Shown: in pieces, positions 24,880 through 34,537 of the stretch
Position numbering within the stretch: position 1 is the first letter of the stretch
Layout: each line of letters starts with the position of its first letter
Source: Candidatus Obscuribacter sp.
Lineage (GTDB): Bacteria > Cyanobacteriota > Vampirovibrionia > Obscuribacterales > Obscuribacteraceae
NCBI GenBank assembly: GCA_021772135.1
Contig: JADYXQ010000074.1
Span: 18,706 to 82,705 of the forward strand
Length of the DNA stretch: 64,000 nucleotides
Reading direction: 5' to 3'
Notes under the pieces: model-generated
Told to the model about the DNA's origin: nothing
Database searches by the model: none
What the model saw: the letters and a program-made list of their open reading frames with translations, nothing else
Program-made: the position numbers and the translations under genes

Positions 24880-25714
24880 AAGCAGTAACGGCAATATTGC
24901 CGGCCATACTGGTTTCAAGACTTTTTTGCGCAGCAGCGATAATAATGCCGGGGTGCTCGCAAGTCTGAGGAACGGCCGCTACACCGGCATAGGGCCTGAG
25001 GTTTTCTTCAAAGCGTTGACTCTGATTGTGCACCATGGCAATTTCAATGATGCGTGCGGCACAAGTCGCTGATTCTTCTAGAGTAGAGCCTGCCAGCACC
25101 ATGCCGATCATGCCGTTGAAGTGGCAGACATAATCTAATTTGCGCACTTCGCTGACAACGATGCGACCGAGCCAGGCAAGAATTTCTTCAGCCGGATGGG
25201 TCACCTGAGCATTTGCTCCCACCGGAGCGAGGATGACAATACCGAAACCGAGCTTGGTGCGCTGGTAGCGATGAAATTCTTGAGATAAAAACCAGTAGAA
25301 AGAGCCGTCGGCAAACATTCCCGAATTGCTGTCCACCATTTTTAGATAAAAGGCATCAAAGCGGCTCTGGTCAAATACTGCCGGCTCGGGCAAGGCCGAG
25401 GGGATTTCTTGATTGCGGCGTTCAGCCCCTGGCGCGGCGCCCCTGGCCAAAATAGCGCTCATTTCAGCCAGATCTGCGCTGTCTTTAGTCCAGATCACCG
25501 GCGCATCATCATTTTCACCGGCATAGAGGCACCAGCGCGGCACATTGGTGGTTGCAAAAGCAAAGGTGCAGGTGACCACTAGAGGTGCTTCATTGGGCTT
25601 TTGAAATGGTAAGGCGATGAGCGAGCCACGAATCATCGAAGCCATTTCTACAAGTGACTGGAGCACAAAGCCGTCTGGTGTATTGGCAATTTTCGCAAGT
25701 TTTGTGCGTTCCAT
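24872..25714 (-). CDS. Degenerate GGDEF-like protein
   Basis: Residues about 130-275 can be aligned with a GGDEF domain: the region FYWFLSQEFHRYQRTKLGFG-IVIL, the helix SEVRKLDYVCHFNGMIGMVL and the end PYAGVAAVPQTCEHPGIII. At the place where active enzymes carry GG(D/E)EF it has HFNGM, so it should not make cyclic di-GMP. The first 100 residues have no recognisable motif. It is divergent from a DUF4388 protein (25794) that carries the same kind of C-terminal domain, so the two are duplicated paralogues facing away from each other across about 80 bp. Confidence 0.65.
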   Translation of the reverse strand: MERTKLAKIANTPDGFVLQSLVEMASMIRGSLIALPFQKPNEAPLVVTCTFAFATTNVPRWCLYAGENDDAPVIWTKDSADLAEMSAILARGAAPGAERRNQEIPSALPEPAVFDQSRFDAFYLKMVDSNSGMFADGSFYWFLSQEFHRYQRTKLGFGIVILAPVGANAQVTHPAEEILAWLGRIVVSEVRKLDYVCHFNGMIGMVLAGSTLEESATCAARIIEIAMVHNQSQRFEENLRPYAGVAAVPQTCEHPGIIIAAAQKSLETSMAGNIAVTAFR

Positions 25715-25793
25715 TTAAGCGCTCTTTGAGACTGACAATATGCAAGTTAATAGCATTGTCGCTATAAAATCCACCCACTTAACCAATTAAGTT

Positions 25794-27503
25794 ATGCCCC
25801 CAGAAGCTCAAAGCACCACTTTAGATCCACATTTTGGCAACAGTCTGTTAGTCTTAGTCAGTGTTTCCCGGAAAAATACGGCTTCAATGTATCGACCGAA
25901 AGTAGATCCAAACTCCCTGCCTCTTCGTCTGCCGCCTCTGGAGTCTTTGCCAGCCAGTAAAGACATCACCGAAATGCTTCACCAGGCGCAGAAAACCCCC
26001 GGCCGTTTCATCGAGCTTTCCTGGTTACGTCCGGGCACCGATGTTAATCTCGCCTTGTCCTGCCATCTAAATGCCCAAGGTACTGGCGAACCTATCTGGC
26101 AGTTGACTGAGGGCTTAAACCGCGCCCTGCGAGAAATTTGGACTTACCCCAGTGGTGACCTGGCCTTGATTTTGAATCTAGTCACCGCTGAGTGCACCGG
26201 AGACACTCTAACCCTGGGCGACTCCGCTATGCTGGCCGGTACCGGCCAATCCCGCCTAAATACAAATACTTCCAGTTCATACAGCACTTCTTTTCTTGGT
26301 CTACAGGCTACAACCGGGCAGAGAATGCCGGTAATTAATGCCAGCCGCTACACAAAAATTGCCACTATGGAAGGTGAGCTTACCGACCTGGCAGTGCCTA
26401 ATTTATTGCAGTCAATCAACATGGGCAAAATGACCGGATGTTTGTTTGTCGACAATGGCCAATCGGCCGCCGAATTGTTTTTCGAAGATGGTAGTTTGAA
26501 TCACGCCACTGCCATGGATTTACAGGGCGAACAGGCGATTATGGAACTGGTGACCTGGGAAAAAGGCAAGTTCTATTTTTATCGCGACGAGAAAAACCCT
26601 TTAAAAACCATTGTCAAACGCATCGATGTACTGATGATGGAAGGTGTTACATTAGTCGACCAGAGCAAGTCGCTGATGGCGGCAGGTTTGAAGATGGAGT
26701 CTTACATCGACAAAAAAGTACCGCTTTTGTCGGAACAAGACTTTGAAAAACGCGTATCGAAGGGAGCACCCGTAGATATGCCACAGCAAAAGGCTTTTTA
26801 TCTACAGCTTGATGGCGGTGAAACTCTATTTGATCTGTTGCGTAAGCGACCAATGGTCAAAAAAGAATGGGTGCCGATTTTATTCAATCTACTCAATTGC
26901 GATTTAATCGTCATTGCTAAAAAATCGGCGAAAAATGACAAAACAGCCGGGCTTGAGTCTACGGCCATCGACGTCACAGCGATTGAGCGAGTCAATAAAA
27001 TGCTCGCTCGCCCTGACACCGGCATTATTTCCTACCCTTCTTTCCACTATTTTCTAGAACAAGAATTTCAGCGCTACAAGCTTTATCAGACACCATATTC
27101 GGTGATCATTTTTGAGATGTGGAATTGGCATAACAATCAGCTGCAGCCACTGACACCTGCATCTCTGCAAGAAGCGTGCAATCGCATCAAAACAGCTACT
27201 CGCTCCCTCGATCTTTTTGCTCATTTTGAAGCTCTCAGCTATGTCATTCTTTTGCCCAATACAGAAACACCGGCAGCGGCAATGCTGGCGCACAGAATTT
27301 TGGAGATGTTGAGAATGCGGCAGCTGGGCCCCGAGTCTAATGCCGACAATCTCGCGCTAGCCTTTGGCGTAGCCGGTATGCCTGAAGACTGCAAAGATAC
27401 TGGCTTACTGCTATCAGCAGCCAAGGCATCAAAACTGGTGGCACAACGCAACAACTATCCGATTGTGATGTTTAAAGACATGCAGAGCCCAAATTTAACT
27501 TGA
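25794..27503 (+). CDS. DUF4388 protein with degenerate GGDEF domain
   Basis: A two-domain signalling-type protein of 569 residues. Residues about 195-290 are a DUF4388/PatA-type domain (MEGELTDLAVPNLLQSINMG, CLFVDNGQSAAELFFEDGSL). Residues about 415-560 are a GGDEF-like fold (YFLEQEFQRYKLYQTPYSVI, TRSLDLFAHFEALSYVILLP, AFGVAGMPEDCKDTGLLL) where the GG(D/E)EF motif is replaced by HFEAL, so catalysis is unlikely. The first 190 residues are unassigned. The ATG at 25794 has no ribosome site; an alternative at 25887 fits only slightly better. The stop overlaps the next start (TTGA at 27500-27503). Confidence 0.75.
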   Translation: MPPEAQSTTLDPHFGNSLLVLVSVSRKNTASMYRPKVDPNSLPLRLPPLESLPASKDITEMLHQAQKTPGRFIELSWLRPGTDVNLALSCHLNAQGTGEPIWQLTEGLNRALREIWTYPSGDLALILNLVTAECTGDTLTLGDSAMLAGTGQSRLNTNTSSSYSTSFLGLQATTGQRMPVINASRYTKIATMEGELTDLAVPNLLQSINMGKMTGCLFVDNGQSAAELFFEDGSLNHATAMDLQGEQAIMELVTWEKGKFYFYRDEKNPLKTIVKRIDVLMMEGVTLVDQSKSLMAAGLKMESYIDKKVPLLSEQDFEKRVSKGAPVDMPQQKAFYLQLDGGETLFDLLRKRPMVKKEWVPILFNLLNCDLIVIAKKSAKNDKTAGLESTAIDVTAIERVNKMLARPDTGIISYPSFHYFLEQEFQRYKLYQTPYSVIIFEMWNWHNNQLQPLTPASLQEACNRIKTATRSLDLFAHFEALSYVILLPNTETPAAAMLAHRILEMLRMRQLGPESNADNLALAFGVAGMPEDCKDTGLLLSAAKASKLVAQRNNYPIVMFKDMQSPNLT

Positions 27504-28954
27504 GTGTTATGCCACAACCAGCCACTAATGCGGCCTGTCGACTAGCTACGAAATTACTTCTGGCTCTGGCAGTGTCGTTGAACTGCGCCAGTGCCCTTCA
27601 GGCACAACCGGCAAAAATAGAACCAGCCAAATTAGATTCGAAGGCGACAGTAAACCAGGCCCTTAAGGCTTACAAGGCCGGCCGCTACGCCGAAGCCGCG
27701 ACCCTTCTGGCTAAAGATCTCAAAGCCCACCCCGAAGACGGCAAAACACATTACTATCTTGGCCTGGCTTTGAAGAAACAGGGCTATGACATGAACGCTC
27801 TCAAACAGCTAGAAATGGCAGCGCGACTGGTTCCACCTGAGATGATCAGTTCTTTTGCCGAAGAAAAATTAGAGGGCTTAGACACAAGCAAATTGGTATT
27901 ACCCGCCGCTCCAGCCAAACCAAAAGACTGGTTCAGTCAGATGACTTCTGGAGTAACAGAATTTTTAGGCCTGACTAAACCAGTCACGAACAGCACCACT
28001 ATTCCGGCAAGCACCACACCTAGTGCTTCGGCCTCGCCATTTGAAATGCCCGATTTCTTTGGTTCAATAAATGGCGCAATTCGCAACGGCAAAAAGATGA
28101 TTAAAACGGCCGGCCATGGCAATGTCGAAAGCTCGGCCCGTTCCACTGGAGGGCCAGCTGAGATTATGCACATGGATGAAATGCTCGACCTGGTGGACAA
28201 AAGCAAATCAATAAATGTGCCTCAATGGGCCAGTCATGCAGAGGGCCTTACTGTTTATCATCAGGCACCAGAAGGCATCCAGGCCTGGGATTATTGGATA
28301 GCTCGCTTTAAAAGGTCTATTCAACACGTGTTGCTCAAACGCCTGAGCGCTGAAGCGACCGATCAGGTAAGAGGCGCGGCTGCGGTTATTTTCAGCGTCG
28401 ATCGCAAAGGCAATTTAAAAGGCAGCATTTATGCCAGCACTGCCGATAGCATTCTCAATAAGTGTCTCATTGAGGCTATTCGCGATCTTAATCACTCTCG
28501 CATTCTGGCTTTCCCAGCCAATTCAGATATAACCGGCTGGAATTTTCAGATGACCTGGAATTTCGGCAAATATCTTGCCTACATTCAAAATCACAGAGAG
28601 CAAGAAAAGCGCGCCCAGATAAACAAAGAAATTGTAGACATGCTTTTGAAAAATGAGCAACTCAAGGCGCGCATACTCAAAGCCACTCACGAGCGTGAAT
28701 TGAACGCCAAAATGAAAAAGTTGGCTAAAGAAAAAGAGAAAGCAACAGCGGCCAGGTTACTGGAACAGCAGCGCCAGGTAAAAACTGAAGTGGCCGGTCA
28801 TGTAATGACTAAACCGCAAGAAAAAGAATTGCGCGCAGTTACTCTTGAACTCAATGACATTACCGTTAAATCAGGCGATCCGCTACCAGATGGTGATCCA
28901 TTCGCTACAATTGACGACGACAAAATCTTGAGCTGGCCGGATCTAAATCGCTGA
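27500..28954 (+). CDS. Exported TPR protein with TonB-like C-terminal region
   Basis: A signal peptide (about residues 1-35, ending ALQA) precedes TPR repeats at about 45-115 (VNQALKAYKAGRYAEAATLL, THYYLGLALKKQGYDMNALK). Residues about 255-370 (WARFKRSIQHVLLK-type start, VIFSVDRKGNLKGSIYASTA, LNKCLIEAIRDLNHSRILAF) have the strand-helix order of TonB/TolA C-terminal domains, with partner-facing strands. The end is a charged coiled coil (ERELNAKMKKLAKEKEKATA). The start TTG overlaps the previous stop; an ATG at 27509 is equally possible. The stop overlaps the next gene as TGATG, so expression is coupled. Confidence 0.75.
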   Translation: MSVMPQPATNAACRLATKLLLALAVSLNCASALQAQPAKIEPAKLDSKATVNQALKAYKAGRYAEAATLLAKDLKAHPEDGKTHYYLGLALKKQGYDMNALKQLEMAARLVPPEMISSFAEEKLEGLDTSKLVLPAAPAKPKDWFSQMTSGVTEFLGLTKPVTNSTTIPASTTPSASASPFEMPDFFGSINGAIRNGKKMIKTAGHGNVESSARSTGGPAEIMHMDEMLDLVDKSKSINVPQWASHAEGLTVYHQAPEGIQAWDYWIARFKRSIQHVLLKRLSAEATDQVRGAAAVIFSVDRKGNLKGSIYASTADSILNKCLIEAIRDLNHSRILAFPANSDITGWNFQMTWNFGKYLAYIQNHREQEKRAQINKEIVDMLLKNEQLKARILKATHERELNAKMKKLAKEKEKATAARLLEQQRQVKTEVAGHVMTKPQEKELRAVTLELNDITVKSGDPLPDGDPFATIDDDKILSWPDLNR

Positions 28955-29646
28955 TGACAAAAACAATATTGAAATTTATTATGATTGTGTTTTGCCTGAG
29001 CGTACCGAATGTTGGGGCCCAACAAAAAGCTCCTGATACGAACTTGCCTCACAGTGGTGCCGCCGATCGCAGCGATGCTATTCCTTACTATAATCTGGCC
29101 AATAAATATTTAGAAAAGCAGCGCTTTGAAGACGCTGTCGACAACTATCACGAAGCGATTTCACGTTTTCCTTATGACCCAGATTTTTACGTTAATCTGG
29201 GCTTCTGTTATCGCAAATTGGAAGACTTCGAAAGCGCCGAGCAAGCCTTCCGCAAAGCCCTGACATTGAACGATAAAGACTGGGTCACCTGGAGCAATCT
29301 GGCCAACGCTCTGCTCAAACAAAAGCGCTACAAAGAGACTGTGAGCACATTCGAGAAATGCCTTAAACTCAACCCCCCGGCGGCAGAAAAGGCAGCCATT
29401 AATCGCGATATTCTCGATATTAAAAAAGTTCTGTCCATGCAAAAGCAACCTGCCCCGGTGGCAGGTCCGGCCGCCATCTCCGCAGTCTCAGCTGCTTCAA
29501 CGCCGGCTGTTGCTCGCAAAAAAGCTCCGCTGCAAGCTGCACCGGTGGCAAAGTACGCTGGGCCTAAAGCGCCGCCGACGGTTATTCAAGCCTCAGACTC
29601 AGAAGCTAAGAAAACAGATTCTGGATGGGATTATATCTACAAGTAA
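28954..29646 (+). CDS. Exported TPR protein
   Basis: A signal peptide (MTKTILKFIMIVFCLSVPNV, cleaved after GAQ) is followed by three TPR units: PYYNLANKYLEKQRFEDAVD near residue 43, FYVNLGFCYRKLEDFESAEQ near 77 and TWSNLANALLKQKRYKETVS near 111. The last 75 residues are a Pro/Ala-rich tail. It is coupled to the TonB-like protein gene by a TGATG overlap (28952-28956). Together they look like partners in an envelope-associated assembly. No further function can be inferred. Confidence 0.75.
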   Translation: MTKTILKFIMIVFCLSVPNVGAQQKAPDTNLPHSGAADRSDAIPYYNLANKYLEKQRFEDAVDNYHEAISRFPYDPDFYVNLGFCYRKLEDFESAEQAFRKALTLNDKDWVTWSNLANALLKQKRYKETVSTFEKCLKLNPPAAEKAAINRDILDIKKVLSMQKQPAPVAGPAAISAVSAASTPAVARKKAPLQAAPVAKYAGPKAPPTVIQASDSEAKKTDSGWDYIYK

Positions 29647-29647
29647 A

Positions 29648-30076
29648 TCAGTCACCCAGCACACCGGCCTGATAAAGCCAGCGGCCATCGACTTTTAAAA
29701 AAGTGCTCTTCTCACAAAAGGTAGAGTCATGCTCACCCTGGCGCAGGTAGGCGCTAAAAGTGACATATGCCCAGGGATCACCGTCGATAAATTCATTTAT
29801 TTTGAGGCCATGAAAGCTTGTGCCTCGAGAGAAGTTGATCAAGTCTTGTTTCCATTCTACAAGATCGGGATTGTAAGCCGGATGCTCAGGATGAGTGGTG
29901 CTCATGATGTAGTCAGCCAGACCCATGGCATAAGCAGCATAGCGAGAGCGCATCAGCAAGAGCGCGGTATCTGGCAGAGCACCATCGTGGTAAGGTTTGC
30001 AGCATTTGTGATAGACGACCTGACTGCTGCACGGGCATGGTGCAAATTTGTCTTTTGAAACCACCAGGTTACCCAT
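29648..30076 (-). CDS. ychJ: YchJ-family SEC-C protein
   Basis: Residues 13-30 hold the SEC-C zinc motif CPCSSQVVYHKCC, followed by the YchJ signature PDTALLLMRSRYAAYAMGLA and ADYIMSTTHPEH. The rest (GTSFHGLKINEFIDGDPWAY, GRWLYQAG) matches the YchJ/UPF0225 NTF2-like fold. At 142 residues it is close to the family length. Biochemical role is unknown. Its ATG (30074-30076) directly abuts the stop of the YqeY gene upstream, so the two are transcribed together. It converges with the TPR gene at 29646. Confidence 0.9.
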   Translation of the reverse strand: MGNLVVSKDKFAPCPCSSQVVYHKCCKPYHDGALPDTALLLMRSRYAAYAMGLADYIMSTTHPEHPAYNPDLVEWKQDLINFSRGTSFHGLKINEFIDGDPWAYVTFSAYLRQGEHDSTFCEKSTFLKVDGRWLYQAGVLGD

Positions 30077-30523
30077 TTATTTCAGCAGGTCAGTGACAAT
30101 CTGGCGCACTAGATTGCCGTCGGCCAGGCCTTTAAGTTGCGGCATCACCGCTTTCATTGCCGCACCTTGATTGCGACCTTCAGCAGGCAAAGCGTCGACA
30201 ATGGCTTTAACCATGGCCTGAACTTCGGCTTCGGACTTTTGCTGAGGAAGATAGGCGGCAAGAATTTCTTTTTCGGCCACTTCTTTGCTGACAAGTTCCA
30301 TGCGGTTCGCTTTAGTAAATTCGGAAATAGAATCATTGCGTTGCTTTACTAGTTTTTGCAAAACAGCTACTTCGGCTTCAGTGTCTAATTCGTCTTTTGA
30401 CTCATTGCCGATTTTTTTGTACGAAAAAGCCGAGAGCGCTGATCGCAATGTATCGATGCGCTGCTGGTCACGCGCTTTCATGGCCAGCTTGAGGTCTTCT
30501 GAAATCTTTTCTTTGAGGCTCAT
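30077..30523 (-). CDS. yqeY: GatB/YqeY-domain protein
   Basis: A 148-residue protein of the YqeY family. It starts MSLKEKISEDLKLAMKARDQ and carries RIDTLRSALSAFSYKKI, the Lys-rich region, and the C-terminal helices LPAEGRNQGAAMKAVMPQLK and LADGNLVRQIVTDLL that match the GatB tail domain. Tail domains of this type bind tRNA in aspartyl/glutamyl-tRNA amidotransferase, but free-standing YqeY has no settled function. It is followed without a gap by ychJ, and preceded by an exported Ala/Pro-rich protein gene only 9 bp upstream. Confidence 0.92.
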   Translation of the reverse strand: MSLKEKISEDLKLAMKARDQQRIDTLRSALSAFSYKKIGNESKDELDTEAEVAVLQKLVKQRNDSISEFTKANRMELVSKEVAEKEILAAYLPQQKSEAEVQAMVKAIVDALPAEGRNQGAAMKAVMPQLKGLADGNLVRQIVTDLLK

Positions 30524-30531
30524 AACTTAGT

Positions 30532-31341
30532 TTATTTCAAACCACGCATCAGTGGGGCAGTATTTTTGAGAATATCGTCTTCAGTCCAACTCGAAGCAGG
30601 AGCAGCAGGAGCAATTTTAGCAACCGGGGCAATTACTTTCACTGGTGCTGGAGCGACTACAGGCACAGCGGCCGTGGGTGTTTCCAGAACTGGAACGATT
30701 TTAGGTTCGGCACCAAGTATGTGGCCAATGATGCGTCCACTGCCATCTACCATTTCGCCCGCACCATTGACGGTGACATTGAGTTTTTGTCCAGCAAAGT
30801 CAGGTGGTGCGCCAAAATCGGAAGTGATTACCGAGACGCGGCCAACCAACTTTCCGTTGCTATCAATAATATTGCCGTGGCGGTCAACGCCGATATCAAT
30901 GCTCGAACCAATTAAGCTGACCGGAGCAGCAGGAGCAGGAATGGCAGCGGCAATTCGCGCCGGTTTAGCCGGAGAGGCTACAGGTCTGGCAGTTGCCACT
31001 GGAGCCACAGGGGCGACAGGAGCAGCAGCTGTTGAAGTGGCTGCGGGAGCACCGGCAACAGGTTGGTGATAGGCAGGATCTTCACTAAGGCCCGCTGCTT
31101 TTTCAGCAGCTTCGACAACGGCTCCGGCACCGCGGGCGGTTCCTTGAACAACAGCACCGGCAGCATGGGCCGTGCCGCGTACAACAACCCCAGCGCCATG
31201 AGCAGTGTTACGCACGGCATTGGTGGTGCCATCCACGACTTCTTTGAGCATAGTGGAAATTGAATTTTCAGCTTGAGCGGCAGTTTGACTGACCATTAAA
31301 AGTAAGGCCAGATTAGGCAGCAGCGATTGTTTTAGATTCAT
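30532..31341 (-). CDS. Exported Ala/Pro-rich protein
   Basis: Not recognised. I chose the ATG at 31341 because it gives a signal peptide (MNLKQSLLPNLALLLMVSQT, cleaved after AQA); the frame is open to 31395. The mature protein has an Ala/Gly/Val-rich repeat (NTAHGAGVVVRGTAHAAGAV, VQGTARGAGAVVEAAEKAAG) with about three 12-residue copies. After an Ala/Pro linker come two related segments, DRHGNIIDSNGKLVGRV and GAGEMVDGSGRIIGHILG, that resemble short beta-hairpin repeats. A surface or envelope role is likely. Its stop is 9 bp from yqeY. Confidence 0.65.
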   Translation of the reverse strand: MNLKQSLLPNLALLLMVSQTAAQAENSISTMLKEVVDGTTNAVRNTAHGAGVVVRGTAHAAGAVVQGTARGAGAVVEAAEKAAGLSEDPAYHQPVAGAPAATSTAAAPVAPVAPVATARPVASPAKPARIAAAIPAPAAPVSLIGSSIDIGVDRHGNIIDSNGKLVGRVSVITSDFGAPPDFAGQKLNVTVNGAGEMVDGSGRIIGHILGAEPKIVPVLETPTAAVPVVAPAPVKVIAPVAKIAPAAPASSWTEDDILKNTAPLMRGLK

Positions 31342-31395
31342 CAGATAGGTCGCCATGTGGTAACGGCCATATCTTATCGCACCATCTAGCGTCAC

Positions 31396-31718
31396 TTGAC
31401 TAGATCTAATTCATCTTCTTATTTTGTTAGCGCAGAGCGGCTTTTCAGCCCAAGGCACCTCTTGACTTTAGGCGGGTTTCGTTGTAAGTTGGGCCTAACC
31501 TGGGCTTTTCCAGGGGTTGGAAACACTTACCAGTAACTACATAGCCGGCCGCACAGTACCACGCTGTGCTGTTTGCGCACGCATCGTGCCGCGATTATTC
31601 CGCTCGGGAATAAACAGCTTCGCTTGAATCTGTTTTCTTGTGTCGTAGTCATATGGTGCCATGCAAGGCATTTTGCTGCAAATTGCAGCAAGGCCGGCAC
31701 ATTTCGAGGAGTTGAAAA
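31396..31718. other. Intergenic region, 5' leader of broken VIT/vWA gene
   Basis: About 320 bp between divergent genes without a convincing coding sequence. TTGACT at 31462-31467 could be a -35 box for the rightward gene, although the expected -10 (TAAGTT at 31485) is weak. GAGGAG at 31706-31711 is a strong ribosome site for the ATG at 31719. Confidence 0.5.
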
Positions 31719-34440
31719 ATGTTAGACCTGAAAGAACGAGAAAATGTAACGGATGCTTCAGACTCTGCCCGGCAGGGCGAGCCTGAAGTGACAAATGAAG
31801 GTTTGAAAATTGCTGTGATAGCCGCAGCAATCTGTGCCGCAGCTTACTATCTAACCTCTCATACGAATCCGGCAGCGCTGGGCCTTTGTTGCCTGTCACT
31901 GTTTTTATTGCTAGCACTTCTACGTCATAAAATCATTCAGGGGGAATGCTTGGTATTAGCACCACTGGTAGTGACGGCCAAATTTGGTATCGCAGTGGCT
32001 GCTGTACTCGTGCCTGCTTGTGTGACCGGCTGCTTTGTCAGTCAGAATAGCTATAACCAGACTCCGTCAGTTGAATATACCGCCGCTCTAGTATCGCTAA
32101 TTCCACTTACCAATCTTGCCTTGATTCTCAACTACCGGCACAAGTTTTTAAGCAATTTAAGCGCCCAGTGCTTATCAGTAGCAACGAGCATATCGGCTCT
32201 GTGTGCAGCAATTTGTATCGCCGGCACTTCTGTTGTAAGCAAAGCAATCTGCGAAGGTCAGATGTTTTTGATACGTGCTTACATCATTGCCTCGCTTGCC
32301 GCACTGATGTTTTATAAGCAAAACTGGCGCCAACAAAGCGTTTACAACGAAAGAACCAATGCCTTTTACACTCTTTGTGCTGCTCTATTATCGATGCTTT
32401 GCTTTGCACCAGAAGCACGAGAAATTTCTATTGTGGCAGCGATGGGTGCCGTGGCGGACAGCCAGAATTCGATCGTCAACAATATTCCCGGTACCACTGC
32501 AATGAACTAGTTAGACTCGATCAATGCAAGCGACGACATTCTCAATCAAATAGAAAACAGACCGATTTCATTCTTCCTTCAAGCAGCGCCGCGAGTTTTC
32601 ACAACAGCAGAGAGCAAAAGAATTTATCTGGCGTTATTCAGAAAAGGCGGTGCGGTGCAGAAAGACATGACTTTGCTCTTTCACCCGACCACGCATACCA
32701 CCGGTTATGGAGATGCCCAGATAATTGCTATGCAGCAGTCAAAAATCACCGCCGTAGCAGACAGCCGCACCTTAACATCAGCCATCTACTGGACCATGAA
32801 TTTGTCAAATCCGAGCAATACCATTCAAGAAGCACTAGCTACTATTCAGTTGCCACCGGGTGCTTGCGTTACGCGGGCCACGCTCTGGGTTAACGGCAAG
32901 GCCGAAGAAGCTAGCTTTAACGGTAGAGAGCTGGTACAAAAAGCTTACCCACTTACTGCGGCCGCACGAAGAGATCCGCTTCTAATCACAAGCACAAAGC
33001 CCGGCCAAATAGATCTAAAAGCAGCCCCAGTACTAGCTTACGGCAGCCTCCAATTGAGCATCGGTATCACGGCTCCAATGAATGTAGAAGACCCACTCAA
33101 CTGCACGGTCACTCTGCCATACATCATTTCATCAAATATGAAAGGCGCTGATACCGAATATCATATTAATAGTGAGCAAAGGCTGAAGACAAACTCGAGC
33201 CAGTCACTCGGCCCAGCAAGCTTTCATTACAGAAAGAATCAAAGCTGAAAAGGCGCACCCTATTACAAAAACAATGGTGCTGATTGATAACTCGCGCACC
33301 ATCGCCGGTGAGAAAGCAGCTGTTAAAAAAGCTCTTCAGCAATTGCCTGCCAATGTTCAAGTGGGTCTGATTGGAGTAAATGACACTGCAGACGAAATCG
33401 AGAGCGAATTTACCGTCATGGCAGAGAAAAAGCGTGCCCTGGCAAAATTTGATGCACTCACTTACGCCGGTGGTCCCGACAATAGCTTTGCACTAACTCA
33501 AGCGCTGGCAAAAGCCTGCGACGATCAGGGCCTGGCCATCTTCTGGATTCACGGACAACAAATCAATGAACGCGATGACATAGCCAATGCAAGAGCACTC
33601 TCGAACACATTTAAACCAGCCACCCAACTGGTGGACTGGAATATTGATACTTCAGCCGACCTATTGATGGATGATGTTTTGATACCGGCTTATCCTGTAT
33701 TGTCTCAACGTTCAACTTTGCCCGGTATCGAAAAACAAGGTGCATTCTGGCAAAACCTCACTGTGCCAAAAACAGCCTATAGCCTTGCTTTCGACAAAGT
33801 GATCGACACCACATTGCCGATATCATATGACGAAGCACAAGTGGCACGGGTTTCTACTCTGTGGGCCCAACAAGAAGCGCTGGCTCTGTTAGGCCAGGGC
33901 CGTACAAATGAAAGCGCGCAGCTTGGCACCATCTATCGACTGGTGACACCGGTTACCGGCGCCACGGTACTTGCCACCGAAAGCGATTATCTAGATTATG
34001 GGCTTGACCGCAATGCCTATAAAATAGTCGACGCCTCGGTTAAGAGCGACGCATCCAGTGGTGACAAGTTCGTGCCCGCCAATATAGCTGACTACAAGAG
34101 TCAGAATTGGCCAGTGATGCAAGGTGCCACCAACGGCACAATAGGGCCTCAAGGAAGCAATGCCATTGTACTCTCAGGAGTTAATACCTCGGGAACAGTA
34201 CGCCTCAATCAATTTGCCAATCTTGAAGCGCTGGCTAATATTATGGTCGCAGTAGTCTGCTTCTTTGCTGGAGCAGGTGCAATATTGCAGGTGCTGTGGG
34301 CATTGCTAAAAAGCGAGGCCGGTGAGAGGACGGCTGCGCGCATTTACACGGCCACCGTACTGGCTCTCATAGCCATTTCACTTCCAGGCATAATCAATCA
34401 ATGTTTCTGTCTGGCTAAAGCATGGGGGTTGTTCAGTTAA
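31719..34440 (+). pseudogene. Membrane / VIT / vWA protein, split by stop and frameshift
   Basis: Three adjacent ORFs read as one protein of about 900 residues. Part 1 (31719-32510) has about seven transmembrane helices and begins after a strong GAGGAG site. It ends in a single TAG at 32508-32510, after which the same frame continues openly as LDSINASDDILNQIENRPIS. Part 2 (to 33248) is a VIT-like beta domain (YWTMNLSNPSNTIQEALATI, LPPGACVTRATLWVNG). Between 33187 and 33245 the coding frame moves by one, from LGPASF to ITERIKAEKAHPITKTMV. Part 3 (to 34440) is a vWA domain with a degenerate metal site (LIDNSRT), closed by two transmembrane helices. The order recalls TIGR02921/XrtN-type VIT membrane proteins. 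Possibly decayed, or two assembly errors. Confidence 0.75.
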
Positions 34441-34462
34441 TCTTTTCATGTCTGAGATCGAT

Positions 34463-34502
34463 TAGCTGGAAGATTTACGCCCGGACGCAAATCTTCCAGC
34501 TA
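34463..34502. terminator. Hairpin between convergent genes
   Basis: A perfect 14-bp stem (TAGCTGGAAGATTT with its complement) around a 12-base loop. It lies 22 bp after the vWA stop and 35 bp after the stop of the leftward gene at 34538. No T-run follows on either strand, so it would be a bidirectional stabilising or rho-associated structure. Confidence 0.6.
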
Positions 34503-34537
34503 ACAGACCAAGTAAAGCGCCACTTAAGTAGACAAGG

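Noticed and set aside
30566..31069. A 167-residue open frame on the plus strand
   Set aside because: Antisense to the Ala/Pro-rich exported protein; the composition is a strand artefact of that repeat.
32508..32510. TAG read as an amino acid (recoding)
   Set aside because: Several other genes in the window end at TAG in a normal way, and a second lesion occurs in the same gene, so a genetic code change is not supported.
32375..32893. A 172-residue open frame across the interruption of the VIT/vWA gene
   Set aside because: It is out of frame with both flanking domain segments and has no recognisable protein features; the continuous frame across the TAG is better.
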